From Proteobacteria bacterium SPGG2 (lineage in GTDB: Bacteria > Pseudomonadota > Gammaproteobacteria > Acidiferrobacterales > SPGG2), in the NCBI GenBank assembly GCA_001643475.1, contig LXTK01000300.1:1-6917 (forward strand): 6,917 bases of DNA, given 5' to 3'. Shown in pieces: positions 1-6,507 of the stretch. The notes beneath the pieces are model-generated. The model made no database searches, was not told where the DNA came from, and saw only the letters and a list, made by a program, of their open reading frames with translations. The position numbers and the translations under genes were made by a program. Each line of letters starts with the position of its first letter. The first letter of the stretch is position 1.

Positions 1-3000
1 TCACATCCCGAGGAACTGGTGACTCGCGCATGCAAGTTGGGTTATCGGGCGCTAGCACTCACTGACGAGTGTTCATTAGCGGGTGTGGTGCGTGCCCATA
101 TCGCAGCACGTGATCATAGTTTGCACCTGATCATCGGCGCCGAATTCTTGCTCGCCGACGGTCCGCATCTCGTGTTGTTGGCCACCAATCGACAAGGCTA
201 CGGCAACCTTTCCGAGCTCATCACCCGATCCCGGCGAGCGGCTGATAAAGGGGCTTATCATTTAACGCGTGCCGACTTGGCGAGCGGCGTACCGGAGTGC
301 TTAACACTACTCATCCCAGACCTGCAATCCGACGCGGAAGCAGTTCGGTGGCTCCGACATACATTTCCCGATCGGGCCTGGCTTACGGTGGAACTCCTGC
401 GTGGCCCCGATGACAACGCCCGACTAAAACAACTCCAACAACTTAGTAAAGATACGGGTATACCACTCACCGCCGCCGGCGATGTGCACATGCATGTGCG
501 TTCGCGCCGTGCCTCACAAGACACGCTGACCGCTATTCGCTTAGGCACGACCGTGAGCAAAGCGGGTCATCGTCTTTACCCCAACGGCGAACGACACCTC
601 AGACGGCGTGGTGAACTGGCCCGTATTTATCCTACCGAGTTGCTTACCGAAACCGTGCGTATCGCCGAACGCTGTCGATTTTCCCTAGATGAGCTGCGTT
701 ACGAATATCCGCGAGAGTTGGTGCCTGCAGGGGAAACACCAACGGGCCATTTGCGCAAACTTACTGCAGCCGGCATGCGAGAGCGCTGGCCACAAGGTGC
801 AACAAAAAAGGTACGACAACAGATAGAGCATGAGCTACGGTTAATCGCGGAACTCAAATACGAACCCTATTTTCTTACCGTTCACGATATCGTCCGTTTC
901 GCGAAAGATCAGAACATCTTGTGTCAGGGTCGCGGTTCGGCCGCCAATTCCGCCGTTTGTTATTGTCTAGGTATCACCGAGGTGGACCCGGCGCGCATGG
1001 AGCTATTGTTCGAGCGCTTTATCTCCAAGGAGCGCGACGAGCCGCCGGATATTGACGTCGACTTCGAACACGAACGCCGCGAAGAAGTCATCCAACATAT
1101 ATATAGTAAGTATGGCCGCGATCGGGCGGCCCTGGCCGCCACCGTCATCACCTACCGGCCACGAAGCGCGGTACGCGATGTCGGTAAGGCCCTAGGGTTA
1201 TCGCTTTCCCAGGTCGATCGGTTGGCAAAATCCCTGGCCTGGTGGGATGGACGACGAGTCATCTCCGAGCGTCTGCGGGAAGCAGGCTTCGATCCGGCTA
1301 ATCCGGTTATCGGGCGCCTGATTGGCTTGGTCAATACCCTTGTAGGTTTTCCGCGCCATCTTTCCCAGCACGTGGGTGGTTTCGTGATTTCCCAAGACGC
1401 GCTATCTCGACTGGTGCCGATCGAGAATGCCGCCATGCCGGAACGCACCGTTATCCAGTGGGACAAAGACGATCTTGATGCCCTGGGCTTGCTAAAAATC
1501 GATGTGTTGGGACTTGGTATGCTGAGCGCAATCCATCGTGCATTTGATTTAGTCAAAGATTATCGTGACGCAGAATTCACCCTAAGCACTATCCCCGCCG
1601 AAGATCCGGCCGTATATACAATGATCCAACACGCCGACACTATTGGTGTGTTTCAAATCGAATCACGTGCGCAGATGAGCATGCTCCCACGCCTCAGGCC
1701 CAAAACTTTCTACGATCTGGTCATTGAAGTCGCCATCGTACGGCCCGGTCCCATTCAAGGAAATATGGTGCACCCTTATTTACGTCGTCGCCAGGGTCGA
1801 GAGCCGGTCACGTATCCGAGCCCGGCCGTACGTGAGGTCCTCGAGCGCACCTTGGGCGTGCCCATCTTTCAGGAGCAAGTAATCAAACTGGCGATAGTGG
1901 CCGCCGGTTTCTCCGCCGGTGAAGCGGATCGGTTGCGACGCGCCATGGCGGCTTGGCGCCGCAAGGGTGGCCTCGAGTCCTTTGAGAAGCGCCTGATCGA
2001 GGGCATGCGCGAACGTGGCTATTCGGAAGATTTCGCGCAAAGAATCTTTCAGCAAATCCAAGGTTTTGGTGAATACGGTTTCCCTGAATCGCATGCCGCA
2101 AGCTTTGCACTCTTAGTGTATGTCTCTGCCTGGCTGAAATGTTACGAGCCGGCTGCCTTTACCTGTGCATTATTAAATAGTCAGCCTATGGGCTTCTACG
2201 CACCGGCACAACTCATACAAGATGCGCGCCGTCACGGGGTCGAGGTACGAGCAGCAGATGTGTGTGCAAGCAGCTGGGACTGCACGATTCAGAGGACTGA
2301 AGACAGAAGACAGAAAACGGGGGGAGGGGTGCTCCGTTTGGGTCTACGTATGGTGAAAGGATTCTCTCGGGCGGGCGCCGACAGACTCGTAGCAGCAAGG
2401 GCGCACAAATCTTTTGCCAATATCAAAGATCTAGCTCGTCGGACCAAGCTCTCCCGTCGCGACCTGGATGTGCTCGCCGCGGCGGGAGCACTGGTCACCC
2501 TTGCTGGCAATCGTCGTCAAGCCTACTGGCAAATATTAGGTATCGAAGATCCCTTGCCAACACTACCGGATGCTTCGATTCCTGAAGGCCTACCAATGCT
2601 TAGGCAACCTACCGTCGCCGATAACACGGTTGCCGATTACAAGCACCTCGGCTTTACTCTGGGGCAACATCCGCTGGGTCTATTGCGTAGTCGACTCAAT
2701 CAATTGCAGGTACTCACGGCAGCTGAACTTAAGGCCCTACCACATGGCCATGCTGCCCATACCGCAGGACTGGTCATCACCCGACAGCGGCCCGGCACCG
2801 CAACCGGGGTTATCTTTCTCACCCTCGAGGATGAAACCGGCCACTTTAACGTGGTGGTATGGGGCAACCTGGCGGAAAGGCAAAGGCGGGAGGTATTGGA
2901 AGCACGTCTACTTGGGGTCGTCGGCGAGATACAACGGGAAGGCGAAGTGCTACATGTGATCGCTACCCACCTCCATGACCACAGCGCCCTGCTGGGTGAG

Positions 3001-3030
3001 CTCGTTACCCGATCGCGGGATTTTCATTAG
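1..3030 (+). CDS. dnaE2: Error-prone DNA polymerase DnaE2 (ImuC), 5'-truncated by window edge
   Basis: This is a family C DNA polymerase alpha subunit of the DnaE2/ImuC class. These non-replicative polymerases carry out translesion synthesis during the SOS response, usually together with ImuB. The frame is open from base 1 and 1009 residues are visible; numbering here is from base 1. The family normally has about 15-25 further N-terminal residues (the start of the PHP domain), so the GTG at 19 is internal. Visible landmarks are the PHP-type N-terminus (LTDECSLAG near 20-28, GDVHMHVRSR near 160-169), GRGSAANSA near 310-318, the catalytic PDIDVDF with Asp350, Asp352 and Asp354, the third catalytic Asp501 in KIDVLGLG, FQEQV near 623-627, and a C-terminal OB fold from about 922. 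The gene ends in the usual short tail rich in His and Arg. The PHP architecture and the HVRSRR and tail motifs favour DnaE2 over replicative DnaE1. Residues 764-776 contain an odd repeat-encoded insert. Any LexA box or imuA/imuB would lie outside the window. Confidence 0.96.
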   Translation, partial: SHPEELVTRACKLGYRALALTDECSLAGVVRAHIAARDHSLHLIIGAEFLLADGPHLVLLATNRQGYGNLSELITRSRRAADKGAYHLTRADLASGVPECLTLLIPDLQSDAEAVRWLRHTFPDRAWLTVELLRGPDDNARLKQLQQLSKDTGIPLTAAGDVHMHVRSRRASQDTLTAIRLGTTVSKAGHRLYPNGERHLRRRGELARIYPTELLTETVRIAERCRFSLDELRYEYPRELVPAGETPTGHLRKLTAAGMRERWPQGATKKVRQQIEHELRLIAELKYEPYFLTVHDIVRFAKDQNILCQGRGSAANSAVCYCLGITEVDPARMELLFERFISKERDEPPDIDVDFEHERREEVIQHIYSKYGRDRAALAATVITYRPRSAVRDVGKALGLSLSQVDRLAKSLAWWDGRRVISERLREAGFDPANPVIGRLIGLVNTLVGFPRHLSQHVGGFVISQDALSRLVPIENAAMPERTVIQWDKDDLDALGLLKIDVLGLGMLSAIHRAFDLVKDYRDAEFTLSTIPAEDPAVYTMIQHADTIGVFQIESRAQMSMLPRLRPKTFYDLVIEVAIVRPGPIQGNMVHPYLRRRQGREPVTYPSPAVREVLERTLGVPIFQEQVIKLAIVAAGFSAGEADRLRRAMAAWRRKGGLESFEKRLIEGMRERGYSEDFAQRIFQQIQGFGEYGFPESHAASFALLVYVSAWLKCYEPAAFTCALLNSQPMGFYAPAQLIQDARRHGVEVRAADVCASSWDCTIQRTEDRRQKTGGGVLRLGLRMVKGFSRAGADRLVAARAHKSFANIKDLARRTKLSRRDLDVLAAAGALVTLAGNRRQAYWQILGIEDPLPTLPDASIPEGLPMLRQPTVADNTVADYKHLGFTLGQHPLGLLRSRLNQLQVLTAAELKALPHGHAAHTAGLVITRQRPGTATGVIFLTLEDETGHFNVVVWGNLAERQRREVLEARLLGVVGEIQREGEVLHVIATHLHDHSALLGELVTRSRDFH
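2292..2319 (+). repeat. Heptanucleotide tandem repeat inside dnaE2
   Basis: Four contiguous 7-bp units are read directly: GAGGACT, GAAGACA, GAAGACA and GAAAACG. A run of six G (2319-2324) and a further GGGG follow. The two central units are identical and the outer ones differ at two positions each. The tract is in frame within dnaE2 and encodes a hydrophilic stretch (Q-R-T-E-D-R-R-Q-K-T-G-G-G) between the DCTI and LRLGLR segments. The 28-bp length is not a multiple of 3, so simple gain or loss of one unit would shift the frame. The low-complexity purine-rich strand contrasts with the surrounding balanced coding sequence. Confidence 0.75.
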
Positions 3031-3060
3031 CCTGACTCATACGCCGCGCTATTCCCTCTT

Positions 3061-3089
3061 TTGCGATACACTTTTGCGTTGGACATTAC
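3061..3089 (+). promoter_or_regulatory. Weak sigma70-like promoter candidate upstream of the VWA gene
   Basis: TTGCGA (3061-3066, 4/6 to TTGACA) and CATTAC (3084-3089, 3/6 to TATAAT) are separated by 17 bp in the 74-bp gap between dnaE2 and the VWA gene. The -10 match is poor and the candidate would place the transcription start very close to the ATG. The gap also holds a direct repeat CTTTTGCG at 3058-3065 and 3071-3078. Read-through from dnaE2 is a serious alternative, since I see no terminator hairpin here. Confidence 0.2.
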
Positions 3090-3104
3090 CCCGAGTCCTG
3101 ATCC

Positions 3105-3821
3105 ATGAGCGATGACGGTCAAAACAAACTGCCGAAGAAATCCTCGAATACGGAAGTCGACGCGTTCTTGCGCAAGGTCGCTGCCACGCCCATTGCCAAA
3201 TCTGGTGCAGACCGCGGCCGGCTGATCTTCGCCATGGATGCGACGGCAAGCCGAGAACCTACCTGGGACACCGCTTGCCACACCCAAGGGCAGATGTTTC
3301 AAGAAACCGCCAACCTTGGTGGCCTTGAGATCCAGCTGTGCTATTACCGCGGATTTGCCGAATTCAATGCCGGCCCTTGGCTTGTCGACCCTGCCGCCCT
3401 CCTAAAGAGGATGACATTGGTTTCTTGTCTCGGCGGCCAAACCCAAATCGAGAAGATTCTCCGTCACACGATTACCGAAACCAAGAAGAAAAAGGTCGAT
3501 GCTTTGGTGTTTGTCGGCGACTGCATGGAGGAAGACGCAGATGGCCTCTGTCAGCTAGCTGGCGAGTTAGGCGTCTCGGGTGTACCGGCCTTCTTATTCC
3601 ACGAAGGGCACGATGCCATCGCCGAACGCGCTTTCAAGCAGATTGCCCGCCTGAGTGGTGGCGCCTACTGTCACTTCGACAGCAATAGTGCACAGCAATT
3701 GCGCGATTTGCTTAGTGCGGTGGCCATATACGTCGCTGGCGGCCGGCGTGCGCTGGAGGATTTCGGCAAACGAAAGGGCGGCGTGGCCGGTCTGCTCACA
3801 CACCAGATAAAGAAAGGATAA
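3105..3821 (+). CDS. VWA domain-containing protein, partner of the downstream J-domain gene
   Basis: This is a 238-residue soluble protein with a single von Willebrand factor A domain. VWA domains bind protein partners, often through a divalent metal held at a MIDAS site. After a short polar N-terminus (about 1-38) comes the first beta strand, RLIFAMDATAS, giving the MIDAS motif D45-x-T47-x-S49, a Thr-for-Ser variant of DxSxS. T113 in GGQTQ and D139 in FVGDCMEED fit the remaining MIDAS positions, so the metal site looks intact. No signal peptide or membrane segment is seen, so it is probably cytoplasmic. The ATG at 3105 is the first good start; only a weak GAG (3093-3095) lies at Shine-Dalgarno distance. 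The next gene begins 4 bp after its stop, which argues for co-expression. Similar VWA genes next to a membrane J-domain gene occur in other proteobacteria to my knowledge, but I know of no assigned function. The partner and biological role are inference. Confidence 0.88.
   Translation: MSDDGQNKLPKKSSNTEVDAFLRKVAATPIAKSGADRGRLIFAMDATASREPTWDTACHTQGQMFQETANLGGLEIQLCYYRGFAEFNAGPWLVDPAALLKRMTLVSCLGGQTQIEKILRHTITETKKKKVDALVFVGDCMEEDADGLCQLAGELGVSGVPAFLFHEGHDAIAERAFKQIARLSGGAYCHFDSNSAQQLRDLLSAVAIYVAGGRRALEDFGKRKGGVAGLLTHQIKKG
3813..3818 (+). promoter_or_regulatory. Ribosome binding site fixing a TTG start
   Basis: AAAGGA lies 7 bp upstream of the TTG at 3826, inside the last codons of the VWA gene. 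It supports TTG as the real start of the J-domain gene: the reading from TTG immediately gives a hydrophobic N-terminal segment, and starting later would remove it. The overlap with the upstream gene suggests translational coupling. Confidence 0.7.
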
Positions 3822-3825
3822 CCGC

Positions 3826-4560
3826 TTGTACGTCCGTCTTGCCATCGCCCTGCTTATCGTGATCATTATCATATCGGCGCTGCGTTGGTTCGTTAAAACA
3901 CCCCCAAAGCAAGTGGTCCGGCTGTTAAAGCGGCTAGCGATCGGTCTCGGTATCGGTATATTGATTTACCTGGCGGCAATCGGGCGTTTGCACTGGTTGT
4001 TCGCGCTCATTGGCTCGCTGATCGCAGTCGCCTACCGGTTGACCTCACTGCTGGGTCTCGTGCCTCTTCTGCAACGTCTTTTTGCATTGAAACAAACGAT
4101 GGGATCTGCGCGCAGCCCCAGCGCCGGTCAGACGTCGGACGTCGGGACTCGATACTTGCGTATGTCCTTAGATCACGACAGTGGTGCAATGAACGGTGAA
4201 GTGCTCGAAGGGCGCTTCAAAGGGCAACAACTCTCCGATATGAGTATAGACGATCTGCTCGAACTGCTTAATGAGTGTCAAGCACAGGAAGCGCAGTCCG
4301 CCACCATACTGGAAACCTACCTGGATCGAACCCATGGAGATCAATGGCGTCAGGAATCAGGGAACGAGCGCTCGCCAGCAAGTTCAGCAATGACGCCGGA
4401 GGAGGCCTACGAGGTGCTTGGATTGGCAGCCGGGGCGAGGGGAAAAGAGGTAGTAGAAGCGCATCGCCGACTCATGCAGAAATTGCACCCGGACCGGGGC
4501 GGCTCAACCTACCTGGCCGCCAAGCTCAATCAAGCCAAAGACACGCTGCTTAGTCACTGA
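3826..4560 (+). CDS. Membrane-anchored J-domain (DnaJ-like) protein
   Basis: This is a 244-residue inner-membrane protein with a C-terminal J domain. J domains stimulate the ATPase of Hsp70 (DnaK-type) chaperones through an HPD tripeptide. Hydrophobic segments lie at about 5-19, 37-52 and 57-70, with basic residues between the first two; this suggests two or three membrane spans. A linker follows, then a conserved-looking block near 105-170 (YLRMSLDHDSG, GEVLEGRFKG, a leucine-rich DDLLELL, then ETYLDR). I recognise this block from this group of DnaJ-like proteins but cannot assign it a role. The J domain spans about 189-244 with HPDRGG at 221-226, so the Hsp70-stimulating motif is intact. The protein lacks the Gly/Phe region, zinc fingers and C-terminal substrate domains of DnaJ itself. 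Membrane anchor plus terminal J domain with HPDRGGS resembles mitochondrial Pam18/Tim14 in layout, although an orthologous role is not shown. It starts at TTG and is probably co-translated with the VWA gene. Confidence 0.88.
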   Translation: MYVRLAIALLIVIIIISALRWFVKTPPKQVVRLLKRLAIGLGIGILIYLAAIGRLHWLFALIGSLIAVAYRLTSLLGLVPLLQRLFALKQTMGSARSPSAGQTSDVGTRYLRMSLDHDSGAMNGEVLEGRFKGQQLSDMSIDDLLELLNECQAQEAQSATILETYLDRTHGDQWRQESGNERSPASSAMTPEEAYEVLGLAAGARGKEVVEAHRRLMQKLHPDRGGSTYLAAKLNQAKDTLLSH

Positions 4561-4566
4561 GTGTCG

Positions 4567-4593
4567 TTGTCCACGGGATGCCGATGTTAGAAT
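4567..4593 (+). promoter_or_regulatory. Extended -10 promoter candidate for the GH15 gene
   Basis: TAGAAT (4588-4593) matches the sigma70 -10 consensus at 5 of 6 positions and is preceded by TGT (4585-4587), which forms an extended -10. A -35-like TTGTCC (4567-4572, 4/6) lies 15 bp upstream; this is a short spacer, but the extended -10 can compensate. Initiation near 4600 would give a leader of about 50 nt before the ATG at 4654. This suggests the glycosidase gene is transcribed separately from the VWA/J-domain pair. Confidence 0.5.
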
Positions 4594-4640
4594 AAACTGA
4601 TCGCGATTGCGTCAACAAACCACCAACCTAGTTAGCATAA

Positions 4641-4645
4641 AAGGA
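4641..4645 (+). promoter_or_regulatory. Ribosome binding site of the GH15 gene
   Basis: AAGGA, in an A-rich context, sits 8 bp before the ATG at 4654. It is a good Shine-Dalgarno and supports that start, which also gives the characteristic family N-terminus (YQPIENYGVVGD). Confidence 0.75.
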
Positions 4646-4653
4646 CTAGTGCC

Positions 4654-6489
4654 ATGCCGTATCAACCAATAGAAAACTACGGGGTCGTCGGTGATATGCA
4701 TACCGTTGCTCTCGTCGGAATGAATGGCTCCATCGATTGGTTCTGTTTTCCGAGGTTCGATTCCCCGAGTGTATTTGCTGCCATCCTCGATGATGAGAAA
4801 GGTGGACGGTTTAGAATCACACCGACATGCGAGGGGATTACTTATAAACAATTCTATTGGCCAGAAACTAACGTGCTGGTTACGCGATTTCTCGCCTCTG
4901 ACGGCGTCGGGGAAATCATGGATTACATGCCAGTAGGACTTTCTGCCGACGATCAAAGTAGACACCAACTTATTCGTCGTGTGCACGTCGTACGCGGTTC
5001 CATGCCGTTTCGCATGGAGTGCTGCCCCGCCTTTAACTATGCACGCGACACGCACGTAACCGAGCTGGAAGACACCGGCGTTTGTTTCCATTCTGCCGAA
5101 TTATCGCTCGGGCTTGGCACCAGTCAACAACTTAAGCAGTGTGATAACGGTGTTTCGGCCGAATTTACACTTCGAGAGGGTGAAACACAGTTCTTCGTGT
5201 TCGGTAAAGTAGAGCGAGACTCCGGTTGCCGCGTTCTGCTAGCGGCCCCAAAGGCCGATGAGCTTGTTAACAAAACCATCGACTACTGGCGCCATTGGCT
5301 GGCCCAATGTACCTACCGTGGCCGCTGGCGAGAGATGGTTCATCGTTCAGCGTTAGTGCTGAAATTGCTTACCTATCAACCTACTGGCGCAATTATTGCT
5401 TCGCCCACAACTAGTTTACCCGAGACACTAGGTGGCGAGAGGAATTGGGATTATCGCTATACCTGGATTCGGGATGCGGCCTTCACCGTGTACGGCTTAA
5501 TGCGCATCGGTTTTAGCGAAGCAGCAGCAGAGTTTATGAATTGGGTGGAAGCTCGTTGTCACGAGCTCGAACCAGATGGCTCTCTACAGATCATGTACGG
5601 CATCGATGGGCGCCACAAACTCACTGAGGAAATCCTTGGCCATTTAGAGGGATATCGGGGTTCTCGCCCTGTGCGCATTGGCAATGGGGCCTACGACCAA
5701 CTTCAACTAGACATCTCCGGTGAACTCATGGATTCAGTGTACTTGTATAACAAGTACGGATCACCGATTTCATACGACCTCTGGCGACACCTGCGCCGGC
5801 TGGTCAACTGGGTTTGTGACAATTGGCACCGCAAGGACGAAGGCATCTGGGAAGTGCGTGGTGGGCAACAACATTTCGTTTATTCGAAAGTCATGTGTTG
5901 GGTTGCTGTGGATCGCGCTCTACGCTTAGCAGACAAACGTTCATTCCCGGCCGATCGTGATCGCTGGACCAAAGTACGCGATGAAATATACGAACAAGTG
6001 ATGACTAAAGGTTGGAATCAAAACCGTAATGCCTTTGTTCAACACTACGGAAGTAACGCGCTCGATGCGGCAAATCTAATGATGCCATTGGTCTTCTTTC
6101 TCTCGCCGACTGACCCACGAACATTACGCATGCTCGATGCGATTATGCAGCCCCCGTCCCGAGGTGGTCTGGTTGCGAATAGCCTGGTGTATCGATACAA
6201 CGTCGGCGAAACTGCGGATGGATTAAGCGGCGAGGAAGGTAGTTTCAATATGTGCACGTTTTGGCTCGTTGAAGCACTAACCCGAGCCAGCCGAAGTGAC
6301 CGACGGCTGTTGGAAAAGGCTCGCATCACTTTTGAAGAAATGTTGGGATATGCAAATCATTTAGGGCTATACGCGGAGGAAACCGGTCACAGTGGTGAAG
6401 CCCTTGGCAATTTTCCACAAGCCTTCACCCATCTTGCCTTGATCAGCGCCGCATTTAATCTTGATCGTGCGTTGGGGGCAAACGGCTAG
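4654..6489 (+). CDS. Glycoside hydrolase family 15 protein (glucoamylase/trehalase-like)
   Basis: This is a 611-residue inverting alpha-glucosidase of family GH15, about the normal length for the bacterial group. Family members release glucose from alpha-glucans, isomalto-oligosaccharides or, in some bacteria, trehalose; the substrate cannot be decided from sequence alone. Residues 1 to about 225 form the N-terminal beta-sandwich domain, opening with IENYGVVGD and NGSIDWFCFPRFDSPSVFA. The catalytic (alpha/alpha)6 barrel follows, with GGERNWDYRYTWIRDAA (260-276), HLEGYRGSRPVRIGN (from 330) and GIWEVRGG, whose Glu400 is the likely general acid. SGEEGSF follows, where Glu527 or Glu528 is the likely general base. 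Assignment of these residues rests on motif position, not alignment. There is no signal peptide, so it is probably cytoplasmic. It has its own promoter candidate and ribosome binding site, and no sugar-metabolism gene lies beside it in the window. The frame is intact throughout. Confidence 0.93.
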   Translation: MPYQPIENYGVVGDMHTVALVGMNGSIDWFCFPRFDSPSVFAAILDDEKGGRFRITPTCEGITYKQFYWPETNVLVTRFLASDGVGEIMDYMPVGLSADDQSRHQLIRRVHVVRGSMPFRMECCPAFNYARDTHVTELEDTGVCFHSAELSLGLGTSQQLKQCDNGVSAEFTLREGETQFFVFGKVERDSGCRVLLAAPKADELVNKTIDYWRHWLAQCTYRGRWREMVHRSALVLKLLTYQPTGAIIASPTTSLPETLGGERNWDYRYTWIRDAAFTVYGLMRIGFSEAAAEFMNWVEARCHELEPDGSLQIMYGIDGRHKLTEEILGHLEGYRGSRPVRIGNGAYDQLQLDISGELMDSVYLYNKYGSPISYDLWRHLRRLVNWVCDNWHRKDEGIWEVRGGQQHFVYSKVMCWVAVDRALRLADKRSFPADRDRWTKVRDEIYEQVMTKGWNQNRNAFVQHYGSNALDAANLMMPLVFFLSPTDPRTLRMLDAIMQPPSRGGLVANSLVYRYNVGETADGLSGEEGSFNMCTFWLVEALTRASRSDRRLLEKARITFEEMLGYANHLGLYAEETGHSGEALGNFPQAFTHLALISAAFNLDRALGANG

Positions 6490-6507
6490 TCCATCAAACG
6501 CGGCAAG

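Noticed and set aside
19..21. GTG as the start of dnaE2
   Set aside because: The upstream codons (SHPEEL) match the conserved DnaE2 N-terminus and the frame is open to base 1, so the true start is off the window.
1152..1556. 134-codon open frame on the minus strand
   Set aside because: It lies entirely inside dnaE2, opposite conserved polymerase motifs, has no family resemblance and is rich in Ser and Arg as antisense readings often are.
2317..2330. Possible frameshift at the six-G run in dnaE2
   Set aside because: The frame entering the run (DCTI) and the frame leaving it (LRLGLRMVKG) are the same and both match the family, so the gene is intact as sequenced.
2570..2959. 129-codon open frame on the plus strand, shifted relative to dnaE2
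   Set aside because: It overlaps the conserved C-terminal OB-fold region of DnaE2, which reads correctly in its own frame; the shifted product has no recognisable features.
1..3030. Identification as replicative DnaE1
   Set aside because: Length, the VRSRR motif after the PHP region and the short C-terminus after the OB fold fit DnaE2; the extra C-terminal domain and tail of DnaE1 are absent.
4612..5091. 159-codon open frame on the minus strand over the start of the GH15 gene
   Set aside because: It is antisense to the strongly conserved GH15 N-terminus and would also cover that gene's ribosome binding site; no recognisable domain.
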